From the NCBI RefSeq assembly GCF_902168175.1, contig NZ_CABHOU010000095.1, forward strand, positions 460,837 to 524,836: DNA of 64,000 bases. Direction: 5' to 3'. The stretch comes from an uncultured Chitinophaga sp. GTDB taxonomy: Bacteria > Bacteroidota > Bacteroidia > Chitinophagales > Chitinophagaceae. Made by a program: the position numbers and the translations under genes. Of the stretch, positions 8,400-19,300 are shown piece by piece (position 1 is the stretch's first letter; every line of letters starts with the position of its first letter). The notes under the pieces are model-generated. The model searched no databases and was not told the DNA's origin. It saw only the letters and a list, made by a program, of their open reading frames with translations.

Positions 8400-9560
8400 A
8401 TGCAGCACAGTGCCCAATATTACAGGGAGTTAATGCAGCGGTACACCGACGGTACCTGCACACCGGAGGAAGTGGCCGAACTTTTCAGTTACCTGGAAAG
8501 CGATGAGGCAGCCCGTTTGCTGGTGGAGCATAACCGCAAAGTGTACGAACAGTCCATGGCCAACCCGGGTAAGATTTCCCCCGAAGCAAGCCTGCGTATG
8601 CAGGAGCGGATCATGCAAAGCATACAACCTGCGCGTAAAACGGCCTTTATCCGCCGGCCCGTTTTCCGTTATGCAGCCGCTGCGGCACTTATTATGCTGG
8701 CGGCAACAGGTGCTTACCACTGGATAGCACCAGGCCCGGCGCAACCACTTACCGTTAACACAACTAAACCGGCCGCCAATGATGTGGCGCCGGGTAGCGA
8801 TAAAGCAGTGCTCACCCTGGGCGATGGCAGCACCGTGGAGCTGGACAGCGCCGGCAACCGGGTTATTCAGAACGGTGTTAGCCAGCAACAGGGACATCTG
8901 AAATACGAAGGCACAGCGCAAAACATTGCGCCCGTATTTAATACCCTCACCACGCCAAAGGCCGGACAGTACCAGGTTACCCTGCCCGATGGCAGCCGTG
9001 TATGGCTGAATGCCGCATCATCTCTCACTTTTCCTACAGCCTACACCGGTAACGAGAGAAGCGTAACGCTCACCGGAGAAGCTTATTTCGAGATAGCCGC
9101 CCATACGAAACCCTTCAAAGTAAAGGTGGATGGTATGGAAGTACAGGTATTAGGCACCCGGTTTAACGTAATGGCTTATGCAGACGAAAAGCTGCATGCC
9201 ACCACGCTGCTGCAGGGAGCGGTGAAAGTGATCAGCGGCACCACACAAAACATCCTGAAACCAGGCTCCCAGGCGATATTAGATCAGCAAAACAAACAAG
9301 TACAGGTACAAACCGTTGACTTAGATAAAGTGATTGCCTGGAAAACAGGCTTCTTCGAGTTCGATGATGTAGCACTCCCCGTTATTATGCGCCAGATAGC
9401 GCGCTGGTACGATGTGGAGATAGAATATAAAGGACGTAACCATTCCGACGGTTTTGGCGGCCGTATTAGCCGTAACCTGCCACTGTCGGACATTCTCAGA
9501 CTATTACACGTGAACGGCGTAGAGTGCCGTATAGAAGGTAGAAAAGTGATCGTATTATAA
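8400..9560 (+). CDS. FecR family anti-sigma factor
   Basis: Inner-membrane regulator that holds the adjacent ECF sigma inactive and passes on a signal from an outer-membrane receptor. Of the 386 residues, 1-85 form the cytoplasmic sigma-binding part, about 90-108 a single membrane segment, the FecR sensor domain spans about 175-285 (motifs LPDGSRVWLNAASSLTFP and LTGEAYFEI), and a DUF4974-like C-terminal domain follows. The frame is open from 8223, but I take ATG 8400 because the extra N-terminus has no family counterpart and would cover the interspersed repeat. It lies between its sigma gene and the STN-containing SusC that should supply the signal. Confidence 0.9.
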   Translation: MQHSAQYYRELMQRYTDGTCTPEEVAELFSYLESDEAARLLVEHNRKVYEQSMANPGKISPEASLRMQERIMQSIQPARKTAFIRRPVFRYAAAAALIMLAATGAYHWIAPGPAQPLTVNTTKPAANDVAPGSDKAVLTLGDGSTVELDSAGNRVIQNGVSQQQGHLKYEGTAQNIAPVFNTLTTPKAGQYQVTLPDGSRVWLNAASSLTFPTAYTGNERSVTLTGEAYFEIAAHTKPFKVKVDGMEVQVLGTRFNVMAYADEKLHATTLLQGAVKVISGTTQNILKPGSQAILDQQNKQVQVQTVDLDKVIAWKTGFFEFDDVALPVIMRQIARWYDVEIEYKGRNHSDGFGGRISRNLPLSDILRLLHVNGVECRIEGRKVIVL

Positions 9561-9621
9561 GAACAACCAATTATAAGATATATGTAGATCTATGATTTCA
9601 GGGAACACCCATATGTAAAAG

Positions 9622-9650
9622 AACAGGGAGTGCTGGTAACACTCCCTGTT
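9622..9650 (+). terminator. Terminator-like hairpin after fecR
   Basis: Perfect 11-bp stem AACAGGGAGTG / CACTCCCTGTT with a 7-nt loop. No long T run follows, so it may attenuate rather than stop transcription into susC. Confidence 0.5.
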
Positions 9651-9729
9651 TAAAAGATTTGGGTAATCCGTAAAACAACTATTCCGGTTAAAGACAATTT
9701 ATTTCAGAATTCCCAAACGCTACAAAAGT

Positions 9730-12700
9730 ATGAATTTACGCTTTCGTGGTAAGACTTTGTATACAACAAAGTTTTTATCAGCCAAAATTGTATTGGTTAT
9801 GAAAATGACCGCATTGCTGCTACTGGTCGCCTGTTTACATATTAGTGCCAAGGGAGTGTCGCAAAATGTGACCCTTTCGCTGAAGAATGCCTCACTGGGT
9901 AAGCTTTTTAAAGAGATTTCCCGCCAAACGGGGGTATCTATTGTATATAAAGAAAAATTGCTGGCGAACACCTCGCCGGTTACGATAAATGTAGATAATG
10001 CACCTATCCGCCAGGTCTTGGACGAGGCATTGAAAAACCAGCCAATTGGCTACACCGTGGAACACAATATGATCATTACCCGATCCCGGCCCGCAGACGC
10101 AGCTCCTGCCGCCCTCGACACGCTTATTACCGTTAACGGTAAGGTAAGCGATGAAAAGGGCGGCCCGCTGCCGGGCACTACGGTACTGGTAATGGGGCTG
10201 CAACAGGCCACAGCCGTATCGGCACAAGGTGTATACTCCATTAAAAATGTTCCGGTAAATGCTACCCTGGTATTTAGCTATATGGGTTATACCACAGAGC
10301 GCATCCCTGTAAATAAACGCACCGTAATCGATGTGGTGTTAAAAGAAGACCGCGCACAACTGGAGCAGGTGGTAGTAGTAGGGTATGGCTCCCGCAAACG
10401 CAGCGACGTTACCGGTTCTATATCTTCCATTCCAGCCGGCCGTTTATCTAAGCTGCCTGTTACAAATGTGCTGCAGGCTATGCAGGGCGTAGTGGCAGGT
10501 GTTAACATCAGTGCGGGCAGTAACGCGCCGGGCCGTGTAGCGGCTTTTAATATCCGCGGTGTTAAATCTATTGCCGCCAGCAACAACCCGCTGGTAGTGC
10601 TGGACGGTACGCCTTTCTCTGGTTCGTACAATGATATTAATCCGAGCGACATCGCCTCTGTAGATATCCTGAAAGATGTTTCGGCTACTGCTATTTACGG
10701 GGCACGCGGTGCGAACGGTGTGGTGATGATCACTACCAAACGCGGTAAAACGGGCAAGCCGGTTATTACTTACAGCGGTTATACCGGCATCGAAAATGCA
10801 GGACATATCGTAGAGCCCATGAGCGCAGCGCAGTATGTGCAGAAGTATAAGGATTTCGTTACACAGAAAGGTATTTCCAATGCACCGGTAGTGCCAAACC
10901 TTGCAGAGCAGCAGAACTACGAAAAAGGGATTGCTGTTAACTGGATGGACGAAATTCAACAACAGGGCCTTATCAATAATCACGAACTAAACATATCAGG
11001 CGGTACGGATAATGTAAAGTATTATTTGTCGGGCGGCTACCTGAAAGAAAAAGGTATACTGAAAGGGTATCAGTACAACCGCTTCTCCATCCGCTCTAAC
11101 CTCGAGGCCAACATTACTTCGTGGTTAAAGTCGGGCACGAATTTGTTTTTTGTGAACAACAACTATGATGGTGGTGTGGCTAACCTTTATATGGCCACTG
11201 TGATGAGCCCGTACGGTGATCTTTACGGCACCAATGGCGATTATGCCATTTACCCTATGAACCCGGAAACGCTGTATACCAATCCCCTGTTGGGTTTGTA
11301 TAATCCGTACCTGAACCGCAACCGCAACCTGAGTGGCAATACTTACCTGGAATTGTCGCCCCTTATTTCCGGTCTGAAATACAGGCTGAATGTATCGGCC
11401 GGGTTAGTAAAAGGCGATACTGCATCTTATACCGGGCGTAATATGGGTGATATGAAAGGAACGGCCAGCGTAACAGCCGGAGAAGGTGTTAACTGGCTGG
11501 TGGAAAACATTCTTTCGTACACCAAAACCATTGATAAACACAACTTCGATGTAACGTTATTATACAGTGCCCAGGAGGAAAAAATGAAGCTGGTATCGGC
11601 CAACGCTAACACCTTTATTAACGATGCGCTTACTTACCATAACCTTGCTGCCGGCCAGAACCAGACCACCGCCTCACGTAACGTTGGTAGTCAGTTGGTA
11701 TCGCAAATGGCAAGGGTAAACTATAATTACGACAGCAGGTACCTGTTTACTGCCACTGTACGGCACGATGGTTACTCGGGTTTTGGTCCGGGTAAAAAGT
11801 ATGGTACGTTTCCTTCTGTGGCGTTGGGATGGAATATCACCAACGAGTCTTTTATGAAGAGTGTGCCGGTTATCAATTCACTTAAACTGCGTGCTTCATA
11901 CGGCCTGAGCGGCAACATGGGCGTATCTCCTTACAGAACGATCAGCCAGTATGGCACCGCAGCTTACATTTACGATGGCGTAACGGCTATTGGTGTAATT
12001 CCAGGTACGTTAGGTAATAAACAATTGCAGTGGGAAAGCACCAAAGGGTTAAATGTGGGCCTCGATTTCAGTGTACTCGACTCAAGACTCAGCGGTAGTG
12101 TTGAAGCCTATAAATCGAACACGTACGACCTGTTGCTGAACCGCAGTATTCCGGTTATTTCCGGTTATTCCACCATCCTCGATAACGTTGGTAAAACAGA
12201 AAACACTGGTCTTGAAATTACCCTGAACAGCGAAAACATCCGCAGCAGTCAGTTTGGCTGGACTACCAACTTCAACATCTCCTTTAACAGGAACAAAATC
12301 GTTGATCTGTATGGTGATAACAAAGATGATGTGGGTAATAAGATGTTCATCGGTAAACCACTGCGGGCCATTTATGATTATAAAGTAATTGGTGTTTGGC
12401 AGGAAGGAGAAGACTTTTCCAGTGATGCTACTGCCAAACCAGGTTACCTGAAATTCGCAGATATTGATGGTGTGAAAGGTATTACTTCTGCAGACAGGGT
12501 GTACCAGGGTACAGAGTTGCCCAGGCACCTGGCAGGCTTAACCAACACCTTTACTTACCGCGACTTTACGCTCAACATCTTCCTGCAAACATCCCAGGGG
12601 GGCACGAAGTCGAACCCAACGTACGATAACCGCGATCAGAACGGGCGTATCAATTTGCCAGCTGCGATGCCTTACTGGACATCCGAAAACAAAAGCAACA

Positions 12701-12993
12701 CCGCTCCGTCACTGGCATTCGAAAACTCGCGTGGTTACCTGTACCCGGTGTCGTCTGCCTACATCCGTTTAAAAGATATTACGTTCAGCTACACCGTACC
12801 GAAAGAACTTTTGAACCGTTACCGCATTGCCAATATGACCGCCTACATCAGCGGTCGTAACCTAGCCACCATAACCGACTGGATAGGCTGGGACCCGGAG
12901 GCCGACCCCGCGGACAGGAGTACTCAGCAGGGCAGCGGTTATTATCCGCAGGTGCGTACCATCATTGTGGGTGTGAATGTCGGTTTACAATAA
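9730..12993 (+). CDS. SusC/RagA family TonB-linked outer-membrane protein with STN domain
   Basis: Outer-membrane nutrient importer, 1087 residues. After a signal sequence (hydrophobic core about 20-40, cleavage near KGVSQ) come an STN domain (about 45-110) that contacts FecR for signalling, a CarboxypepD_reg-like domain (about 135-215), the TonB plug (about 217-330, beginning VVVVGYGSRKRSDVTGSIS, the SusC signature) and the beta barrel. The STN domain together with the upstream sigma/fecR pair marks it as a transducer-type SusC that induces its own locus. It pairs with the SusD lipoprotein 25 bp downstream. The substrate cannot be read from the sequence because no glycoside hydrolase, protease or sulfatase is encoded here. 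Confidence 0.94.
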   Translation: MNLRFRGKTLYTTKFLSAKIVLVMKMTALLLLVACLHISAKGVSQNVTLSLKNASLGKLFKEISRQTGVSIVYKEKLLANTSPVTINVDNAPIRQVLDEALKNQPIGYTVEHNMIITRSRPADAAPAALDTLITVNGKVSDEKGGPLPGTTVLVMGLQQATAVSAQGVYSIKNVPVNATLVFSYMGYTTERIPVNKRTVIDVVLKEDRAQLEQVVVVGYGSRKRSDVTGSISSIPAGRLSKLPVTNVLQAMQGVVAGVNISAGSNAPGRVAAFNIRGVKSIAASNNPLVVLDGTPFSGSYNDINPSDIASVDILKDVSATAIYGARGANGVVMITTKRGKTGKPVITYSGYTGIENAGHIVEPMSAAQYVQKYKDFVTQKGISNAPVVPNLAEQQNYEKGIAVNWMDEIQQQGLINNHELNISGGTDNVKYYLSGGYLKEKGILKGYQYNRFSIRSNLEANITSWLKSGTNLFFVNNNYDGGVANLYMATVMSPYGDLYGTNGDYAIYPMNPETLYTNPLLGLYNPYLNRNRNLSGNTYLELSPLISGLKYRLNVSAGLVKGDTASYTGRNMGDMKGTASVTAGEGVNWLVENILSYTKTIDKHNFDVTLLYSAQEEKMKLVSANANTFINDALTYHNLAAGQNQTTASRNVGSQLVSQMARVNYNYDSRYLFTATVRHDGYSGFGPGKKYGTFPSVALGWNITNESFMKSVPVINSLKLRASYGLSGNMGVSPYRTISQYGTAAYIYDGVTAIGVIPGTLGNKQLQWESTKGLNVGLDFSVLDSRLSGSVEAYKSNTYDLLLNRSIPVISGYSTILDNVGKTENTGLEITLNSENIRSSQFGWTTNFNISFNRNKIVDLYGDNKDDVGNKMFIGKPLRAIYDYKVIGVWQEGEDFSSDATAKPGYLKFADIDGVKGITSADRVYQGTELPRHLAGLTNTFTYRDFTLNIFLQTSQGGTKSNPTYDNRDQNGRINLPAAMPYWTSENKSNTAPSLAFENSRGYLYPVSSAYIRLKDITFSYTVPKELLNRYRIANMTAYISGRNLATITDWIGWDPEADPADRSTQQGSGYYPQVRTIIVGVNVGLQ

Positions 12994-13018
12994 GTGCTTA
13001 GTTAAAAAAAGTAACAAC

Positions 13019-14620
13019 ATGAACAAACGAACTTTTATATATCGCATGGGTATGGCTCTTATAGCAGCTGTACTTTTTACCGCCTGCCAGGATAAGTTCC
13101 TGGAAGAAGATTTTAAAGCGGGTTACTCCGGCGACGCCATTATCGACGATGCCGGTTTCAGGGCTGCTATTGCAGGTTTGCAGACAACTTTTCGCAATAA
13201 TGATTACTCCAGTGTACAGGGAGGCCTGGCCAGTTTGGCAGTAGGTACAGACATTGCTGTGGGCGGACAAATAGTGGGTGCTTATATGTCGGGCTTCCAG
13301 GACTACAAACAGCTGATACCGCAGGATGCCAGTGCGAAGTTTCACTGGACCTGGTGTTACAAAATCATCAATCTTTCCAATAACATTATACAGGCGGCTA
13401 ATGGTCCGGCTGTTACATTAACTACAGCACAAAAGGCTTTATACATTGCAGAAGCCAGCTTCTACCGTGGTTATGCTTATAACTTTTTATCGATCCTGTT
13501 TGGGGGTGTGCCGGTTTTAACAGCACCGGTTACGGCACCTAAAACGGATTATGTAAGGGCTACTAAAGCCGAAGTACTGCGCCTTATTATCAGCGATCTG
13601 AAATACGCTTCCGAAAACCTCCCCGATATTAGTAAAGTAGCATCGCAGGGACGTATAAACCAGGCGGCTGCATTACAATTGCTCGCCGAAGCTTACCTGC
13701 GTGCGGGTAAGGGCGATAGTGCTGAAATAGCCACTAAGGCCATAATTGGCAGCAACCTGTTTTCGCTGGTAAAAGCCCGCTATGGTATAAATAAAGACAA
13801 GCCAGGCGACCCTTTTTACGATATGTTCGTGTATGGTAATCAACGTCGCAGTCAGGGTAACACCGAAGCTATATGGGTAGTAGAACAACAGTACAACGTG
13901 AACGGTGGCGGCCTGCCTGCCGATAATACCGGCGACCAGCACCGCAGGGAATGGGTGCCTTTTTATGTGAACGTATCAGGTATGCTGGTAGCCGATTCAC
14001 TGGGTGGCCGCGGTATCGGGCGTATTCGTCCGACGAACTGGTGGGTGTACCAGTTGTATGAGCCGAACGATATGCGCAATTCTCCTTACAACCTGCGTCG
14101 TAACTATTACTACAATAATCCGGCTAACGCCAGGTACGGACAGCGCGTGGTGCTTACAGGCAACCTCGATACCACACAAAACGCCTATGCGCACAACACC
14201 AAATGGTACTACAGCGATCCTTCCGATGTGCTGGTAACCAATACCTACAAAGACCGTATTATGATGCGCCTCGCCGAAACGTATTTGTTGCAGGCCGAAG
14301 CACAGTTGATGCAGAATAAAACAGACGATGCGGCCATCAGCATCAACGAAGTGCGCACACGCGCAAATGTTGCCGGTGTCAGCGGCGCACAGGTAACGCT
14401 GGATTTTATTCTGGACGAACGGGCACGCGAACTTACCGGTGAGGAGAATCGCCGCCTTACCCTGGCCCGTACCGAAACCCTGGTGGCCAGAACAAAGAAA
14501 TACAACCCGGTAGCCGGTCCTACCATCATGGACCATAATAACCTCCTCCCCATTCCGCAATCAGAAATCGACCTGAATAAGGACGCGAAGCTGGAGCAGA
14601 ACCCGGACTATATAAAATAG
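13019..14620 (+). CDS. SusD/RagB family nutrient-binding lipoprotein
   Basis: Surface lipoprotein that caps the SusC barrel and binds the ligand. It is 533 residues long with a signal peptide ending in lipobox LFTAC (Cys23) and the usual opening DKFLEED. The TPR-like helices (for example AEASFYRGYAYNFL) and the C-terminal RagB region (MRLAETYLLQAEA; ELTGEENRR; LLPIPQSEIDLN) are clear. ATG 13019 is chosen because the signal peptide begins there; an in-frame extension back into susC would put 14 charged residues in front of it. It ends the locus and is followed by a strong terminator. Confidence 0.94.
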   Translation: MNKRTFIYRMGMALIAAVLFTACQDKFLEEDFKAGYSGDAIIDDAGFRAAIAGLQTTFRNNDYSSVQGGLASLAVGTDIAVGGQIVGAYMSGFQDYKQLIPQDASAKFHWTWCYKIINLSNNIIQAANGPAVTLTTAQKALYIAEASFYRGYAYNFLSILFGGVPVLTAPVTAPKTDYVRATKAEVLRLIISDLKYASENLPDISKVASQGRINQAAALQLLAEAYLRAGKGDSAEIATKAIIGSNLFSLVKARYGINKDKPGDPFYDMFVYGNQRRSQGNTEAIWVVEQQYNVNGGGLPADNTGDQHRREWVPFYVNVSGMLVADSLGGRGIGRIRPTNWWVYQLYEPNDMRNSPYNLRRNYYYNNPANARYGQRVVLTGNLDTTQNAYAHNTKWYYSDPSDVLVTNTYKDRIMMRLAETYLLQAEAQLMQNKTDDAAISINEVRTRANVAGVSGAQVTLDFILDERARELTGEENRRLTLARTETLVARTKKYNPVAGPTIMDHNNLLPIPQSEIDLNKDAKLEQNPDYIK

Positions 14621-14648
14621 CTTTTACAGAAAAAATCACATGGATGAT

Positions 14649-14681
14649 ATCCCTGCCTGGCTTCCCGGGCGGGGATTTTTT
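14649..14681 (+). terminator. Rho-independent terminator after susD
   Basis: 12-bp stem (ATCCCTGCCTGG / CCGGGCGGGGAT, two G-T pairs), 4-nt loop, then six T. Confidence 0.9.
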
Positions 14682-14787
14682 ATGTCCCCCATTGTTAACC
14701 TTATGGTAACACGTGCCGGTATAAAAAATCGCCCGTAAATGTGTCTTTTTATGTGAACAGAGAAATCAAACCAGCCGCTTTACGGGT

Positions 14788-15354
14788 ATGAGTCAGCACG
14801 TGGACGAACTTTTATGGGAGTATATAAGGCAGGATGATCACAAAGCCTTCGAGGTGCTTTTTGTAAGATATTACAGGGAGCTCACGAATACCGCATTCTA
14901 TTACAGCAGCAATAGTGAAGAGGCAGAAGAAGTAGCGGCCGATGTGTTACATCGTTTGTGGCAGCGCAGGGACGCGCTGGAGATAGGAAGCAGTTTAAAA
15001 GCCTACCTGAAAGTAGCCACCCGCAACGCCACCTTTAATATGTTGCGTAAGAAGATGCTTGTAATGGAGGAACTCACCGACAATGTGGCCAACGATTACA
15101 GCACCGCGGCCGACGACCGGCTGGCGGTAAAAGATATAGAAGATGATATAACCAAAGCCCTGGCCCAACTTACTGCCAGGCAGCGGGAAATTTTCCGCAT
15201 GTATCGTTTCCAGGACTACGATGCCGCAGAAATAGCGCAACTGCTCAACCTTTCGGAAGGCACCGTAAACTACCAGTTGCATAAGGCGAATAAAAGATTA
15301 AAAGAGTACTTCAGGGTATTATCCAAAAAGACAGGCCAACTATCAACAGATTGA
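14788..15354 (+). CDS. ECF RNA polymerase sigma factor (FecI-like)
   Basis: Second ECF sigma of the window, 188 residues. Region 2 runs through AFEVLFVRYYRELTNTAFYY and EEAEEVAADVLHRLWQRR; region 4 has LTARQREIFRMYRFQDYDAA followed by the HTH IAQLLNLSEGTVNYQLHKA. The tail is hydrophilic, unlike the sigma at 7597. Its stop overlaps the start of the FecR gene by 4 bp (TTGA), so sigma and anti-sigma are translationally coupled. The operon continues into a TonB receptor and a phosphatase, which are the obvious regulon members. Confidence 0.92.
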   Translation: MSQHVDELLWEYIRQDDHKAFEVLFVRYYRELTNTAFYYSSNSEEAEEVAADVLHRLWQRRDALEIGSSLKAYLKVATRNATFNMLRKKMLVMEELTDNVANDYSTAADDRLAVKDIEDDITKALAQLTARQREIFRMYRFQDYDAAEIAQLLNLSEGTVNYQLHKANKRLKEYFRVLSKKTGQLSTD

Positions 15355-16358
15355 AACAGGAACAGGACCATATAAACTGGGAGCTGGTATACGCCATACT
15401 GGCGGGAGAAGCCGATGAGCAGCAGGAAGCGCAGTGGCGCGAACTGTTTTTGTCGCAGGAGCAGTACCGTACTATTTACGAGCAGTTGAAACCATCGTTC
15501 CTGGAGGCCGAACGCAGTAATACATTTACACGCCTGCAGTTTGTATCGCAACTGCACGGTAGTTACGCGCCGCCGGTAAAGCAACCGGCCGGTATAAAAT
15601 ACCTGCGTCACTGGAAAGCGGCTGCCGCTTTCGTGATCTGTTGTTCGGTGGCCGGTGTTACTTCTTACCTGGTTGGACTAAAACGTCAGTCAGCAGCTCA
15701 AACGGTGGCCTGGCAACAGATAAAGGCCGTGGCGGGCAGGCTTACCACGGTTACCTTCCCCGAAGGTTCTTCCGTGCGCCTGGCACCTCTTAGTAGCATC
15801 CGTTTTCCCAGTCAGTTCGCAGGCGGCCGCAGGGAAGTGTTCCTGAGCGGTGAAGGATTTTTTAACGTCGCTAAAGGTGAAAAGCCTTTCCTTGTACACA
15901 CCGGTAATATTACCACGCGCGTGCTGGGCACTGCTTTTTCAGTAAATGCGAACAGTGAAAAAGAAGTATGCATAAGCCTGGTAGAAGGTAAAGTGCAGGT
16001 ACAGAAACAATCGGCCGATACAACCTTGTCGCTGGCAGTACTTACCCCGAATCAAAGCCTGCGTTACGATGTTAAAGACGAAAGCTGGGAAGTGAAGAAG
16101 ATAAGTGAGCAGGAAGCGGCGATCATCAGGAACGGAGGCATTGTATTTAACGCCACGCCCTTACTGGAGGTAGCCTCGCTGCTGGAGAAGTACTATGATG
16201 TAAAAGTGGTGTTCGAAGATGCGGGACTTAAGCAGTTAAGGTTCTCCAGTATGTTCGGGCAGCCTTCATTACGCGAAATATTACAGGCTGTAAAGGCCGC
16301 TAATAAAGTGGATTATATCATCCGCGACAGCACTATCTATCTGAAAAAGAAACATTAA
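15351..16358 (+). CDS. FecR family anti-sigma factor (TTG start)
   Basis: Membrane anti-sigma factor partnered with the sigma gene just upstream. Of 335 residues, 1-85 are cytoplasmic, 88-108 form the membrane segment, the FecR domain covers about 120-215 (LPEGSS-type motif here as FPEGSSVRLAPLSSIRFP, then LSGEGFFNV), and a DUF4974-like domain fills 265-335. The only start that gives a complete N-terminus is TTG 15351, overlapping the TGA of the sigma gene; no ATG occurs in frame until near the C-terminus. A TTG start inside a TTGA overlap would keep the anti-sigma in fixed ratio to the sigma by re-initiation. Confidence 0.88.
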   Translation: MKQEQDHINWELVYAILAGEADEQQEAQWRELFLSQEQYRTIYEQLKPSFLEAERSNTFTRLQFVSQLHGSYAPPVKQPAGIKYLRHWKAAAAFVICCSVAGVTSYLVGLKRQSAAQTVAWQQIKAVAGRLTTVTFPEGSSVRLAPLSSIRFPSQFAGGRREVFLSGEGFFNVAKGEKPFLVHTGNITTRVLGTAFSVNANSEKEVCISLVEGKVQVQKQSADTTLSLAVLTPNQSLRYDVKDESWEVKKISEQEAAIIRNGGIVFNATPLLEVASLLEKYYDVKVVFEDAGLKQLRFSSMFGQPSLREILQAVKAANKVDYIIRDSTIYLKKKH

Positions 16359-16368
16359 ACAACCTTAT

Positions 16369-19300
16369 ATGAAGCAACTGAATGCCTGCGCCTGTTTATG
16401 GCGTACAGGGCTCTTATTTACCTTACTGTTCGCTTGTTTGGCCGTACAGGCACAACAAAAAATGAACGATTACAGAGTGTCGCTCAGTCTTACTAACCGC
16501 CCGCTTAAAGAGGCGATCAGCAGTCTGCAGCAAAGCACTGGCCTTTCCTTTACCTACTTTGAAGAAGACATTAAACACGCCGCCCCGGTAAGCGTAAATG
16601 TAAACAACGCCCCGCTTGACGTGGTGCTGGAACGCCTGTTGCCCAGCCGCAGCCTGGCTGCTTCGCTACAGGGTAATAAAGTATTTATAACTGCCCGTAA
16701 GCCAGAACCGGTACGTTACGCGGTGCTGAAAGGTTCTGTACGCGATGCTGCTAATACCCAGGTGCTGCCTTACGCTACTGTGCGTATAAAAGGCACTGAA
16801 ATGGGTGCTACGGCTGATAAAGACGGAGATTACCTGATCGCAAACATCAAACCGGGTAACTACACGATCGTTACCGGTTATATCGGTTTTGTAACGGTGG
16901 AAAAACAGGTGGTACTTAACAGTGGCGAAACGATGCACCTGCCTTTTCTGCTTGAATCGCTGACGAAAGCGCTGGGCGGTGTTACCATTTCGGGCATTCG
17001 CCGCGGAGAGGTGAAGGCTTTAACGGCGATGAGGAATGCGGATAACATCAAGTATGTATTGTCGTCTGAGCAGATTGAGAAGTTCCCGGATAATACAGTG
17101 GCCGAATCGCTGCAACGTGTACCGGGTGTAGCGGTGGGTTACAGTTATGGTGTGGCGAGAGATGTAATTATCCGTGGCCTCGATCCTACCCGTAACGCCG
17201 TGCAGATGAACGGCAACCGTGTACCGGCTACTGAAACCCAGTCGCGCACTACGGACCTTAACGGCGTTTTGTCCAACACGGTAGAATCTATCGAAATAGT
17301 AAAAACTCTTACGCCCGACCGTGATGCGGATGCTACAGGCGGCGTTATCAATATTATTACCAAAAGCGCACAGGAAGAAAAGCCTGTACTGGCCGGCAAA
17401 GCACTGGCGGGTTACAATGGTCTTACCGAAAAAGCGAATTACGACCTGTCGCTTTCATATGGCCGCAAGAAAAATAGGTTCGGTTATCTCTTAAGCGGTA
17501 GCTACTTCCAGAGTACCCGCGGGCAGGACCGTATAGATATTTCCTACGCCGATTTTGAAATTGGTGAAAATGAAATGCGTAAACCGGAAAGCATCACTTA
17601 CGAAGCGTTTAAGATCGATCGTAAGAACCTGGGCCTGACGATTGACCTGAACTACGATGCGGCTAAAAACACGAAGCTTTACCTGCGCGGTATCTATAAT
17701 AAATATTACGAGTTTCAGTATTCAGGCAGTGTAGGCAATAGCATTGGCGAATGGGATAACGAGCAACACGCTTCTGATATTACTATTTACCGCGATGGCC
17801 GCTGGCGCGATTACCACCGCGATATATTTACCCTGAACTTGGGAGGTAAATCGCTGCTGGGTAAACTGAAGGTGGATTACGATGTGAACCTCAACAAAGG
17901 TTTGTACGATCAGCCAAAGTATTGGAATGCGTCATTCAATCTTGGCGATCAGGCAGCTAACATCAACCTGGCTAACCCGTCGCAGCCTGCGGTGGTTTAC
18001 GACGATGCCGCTGCTACCGATATGTCAAGTTATACCACCCGTAACTATATTAATCGTCACGAGCGGGTGGATGATAAAGATGCACAGGCGTCTTTTAACG
18101 CGATACGTGAAATTGCGCTGGGTAAAGAAAACAGGCTGGATATTAAGTTTGGCGGCCGTTATCGTTACAAAACCAACAAACGTTTCCGTAACTACTATAA
18201 CCACGTACTGCGTGCCGGTGAAGAAGATTTTAAACTCACCGACTTCCTGTCTGACTATAAAAGGGAAAACTTCCTGAACGACTTCATGGACCTCAATGGC
18301 TTCCCCGAAACAGAGCGGATGGAACAATACTTCCAGAACAACCTGGCGAAGTTCGAGGATGATCCTACTTACACCCGCCAGAACACCGACCCGGATTCTT
18401 ATTCCGGTAACGAAGATCTGATGGCTGCTTATGCTATGGGTACTTTAAAACTGAATAAGCTGGATGTAGTGGCAGGTGTTCGTTTTGAGCGTACTTCCTT
18501 CGAATACAAAGGCAATGAAGTACTGCTCGACGAAAACGGTACTTACATTTCTACCACTAAAATCGATCATGCAAATTCGTTTTACGGTTTTTATCCATCC
18601 CTGAACATTAAATATAAACTGTCGAACCGCACCAACCTGCGCGCAGCGGTTACCCGTTCACTTTCGCGCCCTAACTATTACGACCTGGTGCCCTGGAAAG
18701 AGATTGAGAAAAGGCGTAAACGTATTAACCAGGGTAACCCGGAACTGGTAGAGGAACCGGCGATTAACTACGATCTGTTGGCCGAGCATTATTTCTCTTC
18801 TATTGGTTTGTTATCGGGTGGTGTGTTTTTTAAAGATGTAGATAAAGTATTGTTCGATTACTCTTATGTACAAGCCGGTGGTGAGTTTGATGGTTACCGC
18901 ATCAATACTAAAACGAACGGTGGCCGTGGTAAACTCTATGGTTTCGAAGTGGCCTGGCAGCAGCAGTTTACCTTCCTGCCCGGGTTCCTGAACGGGTTCG
19001 GTATATATACTAACTATACTTACATTCAGTCAGAGTTAACGACGCCAACTGCCGATACTAAACGTAAAATAGCTATGCCCGAAATGCGTCCGCACGTAGG
19101 TAACGTATCGCTTACTTACGAGAAGTATGGCTTCTCCGGCCGCGTATCTTCTTACTTCTTCGCCAGCTACCTGGCAGAAGTGGGTGATGTGGCAGCTTTC
19201 GATACACATGAAAAAGGCCGTATGCAGCTGGACTTCTCAGCATCGCAGCAAATAGGCAAACACTTTAAAGCAACACTTAATCTTAGCAACTTAACCACCG

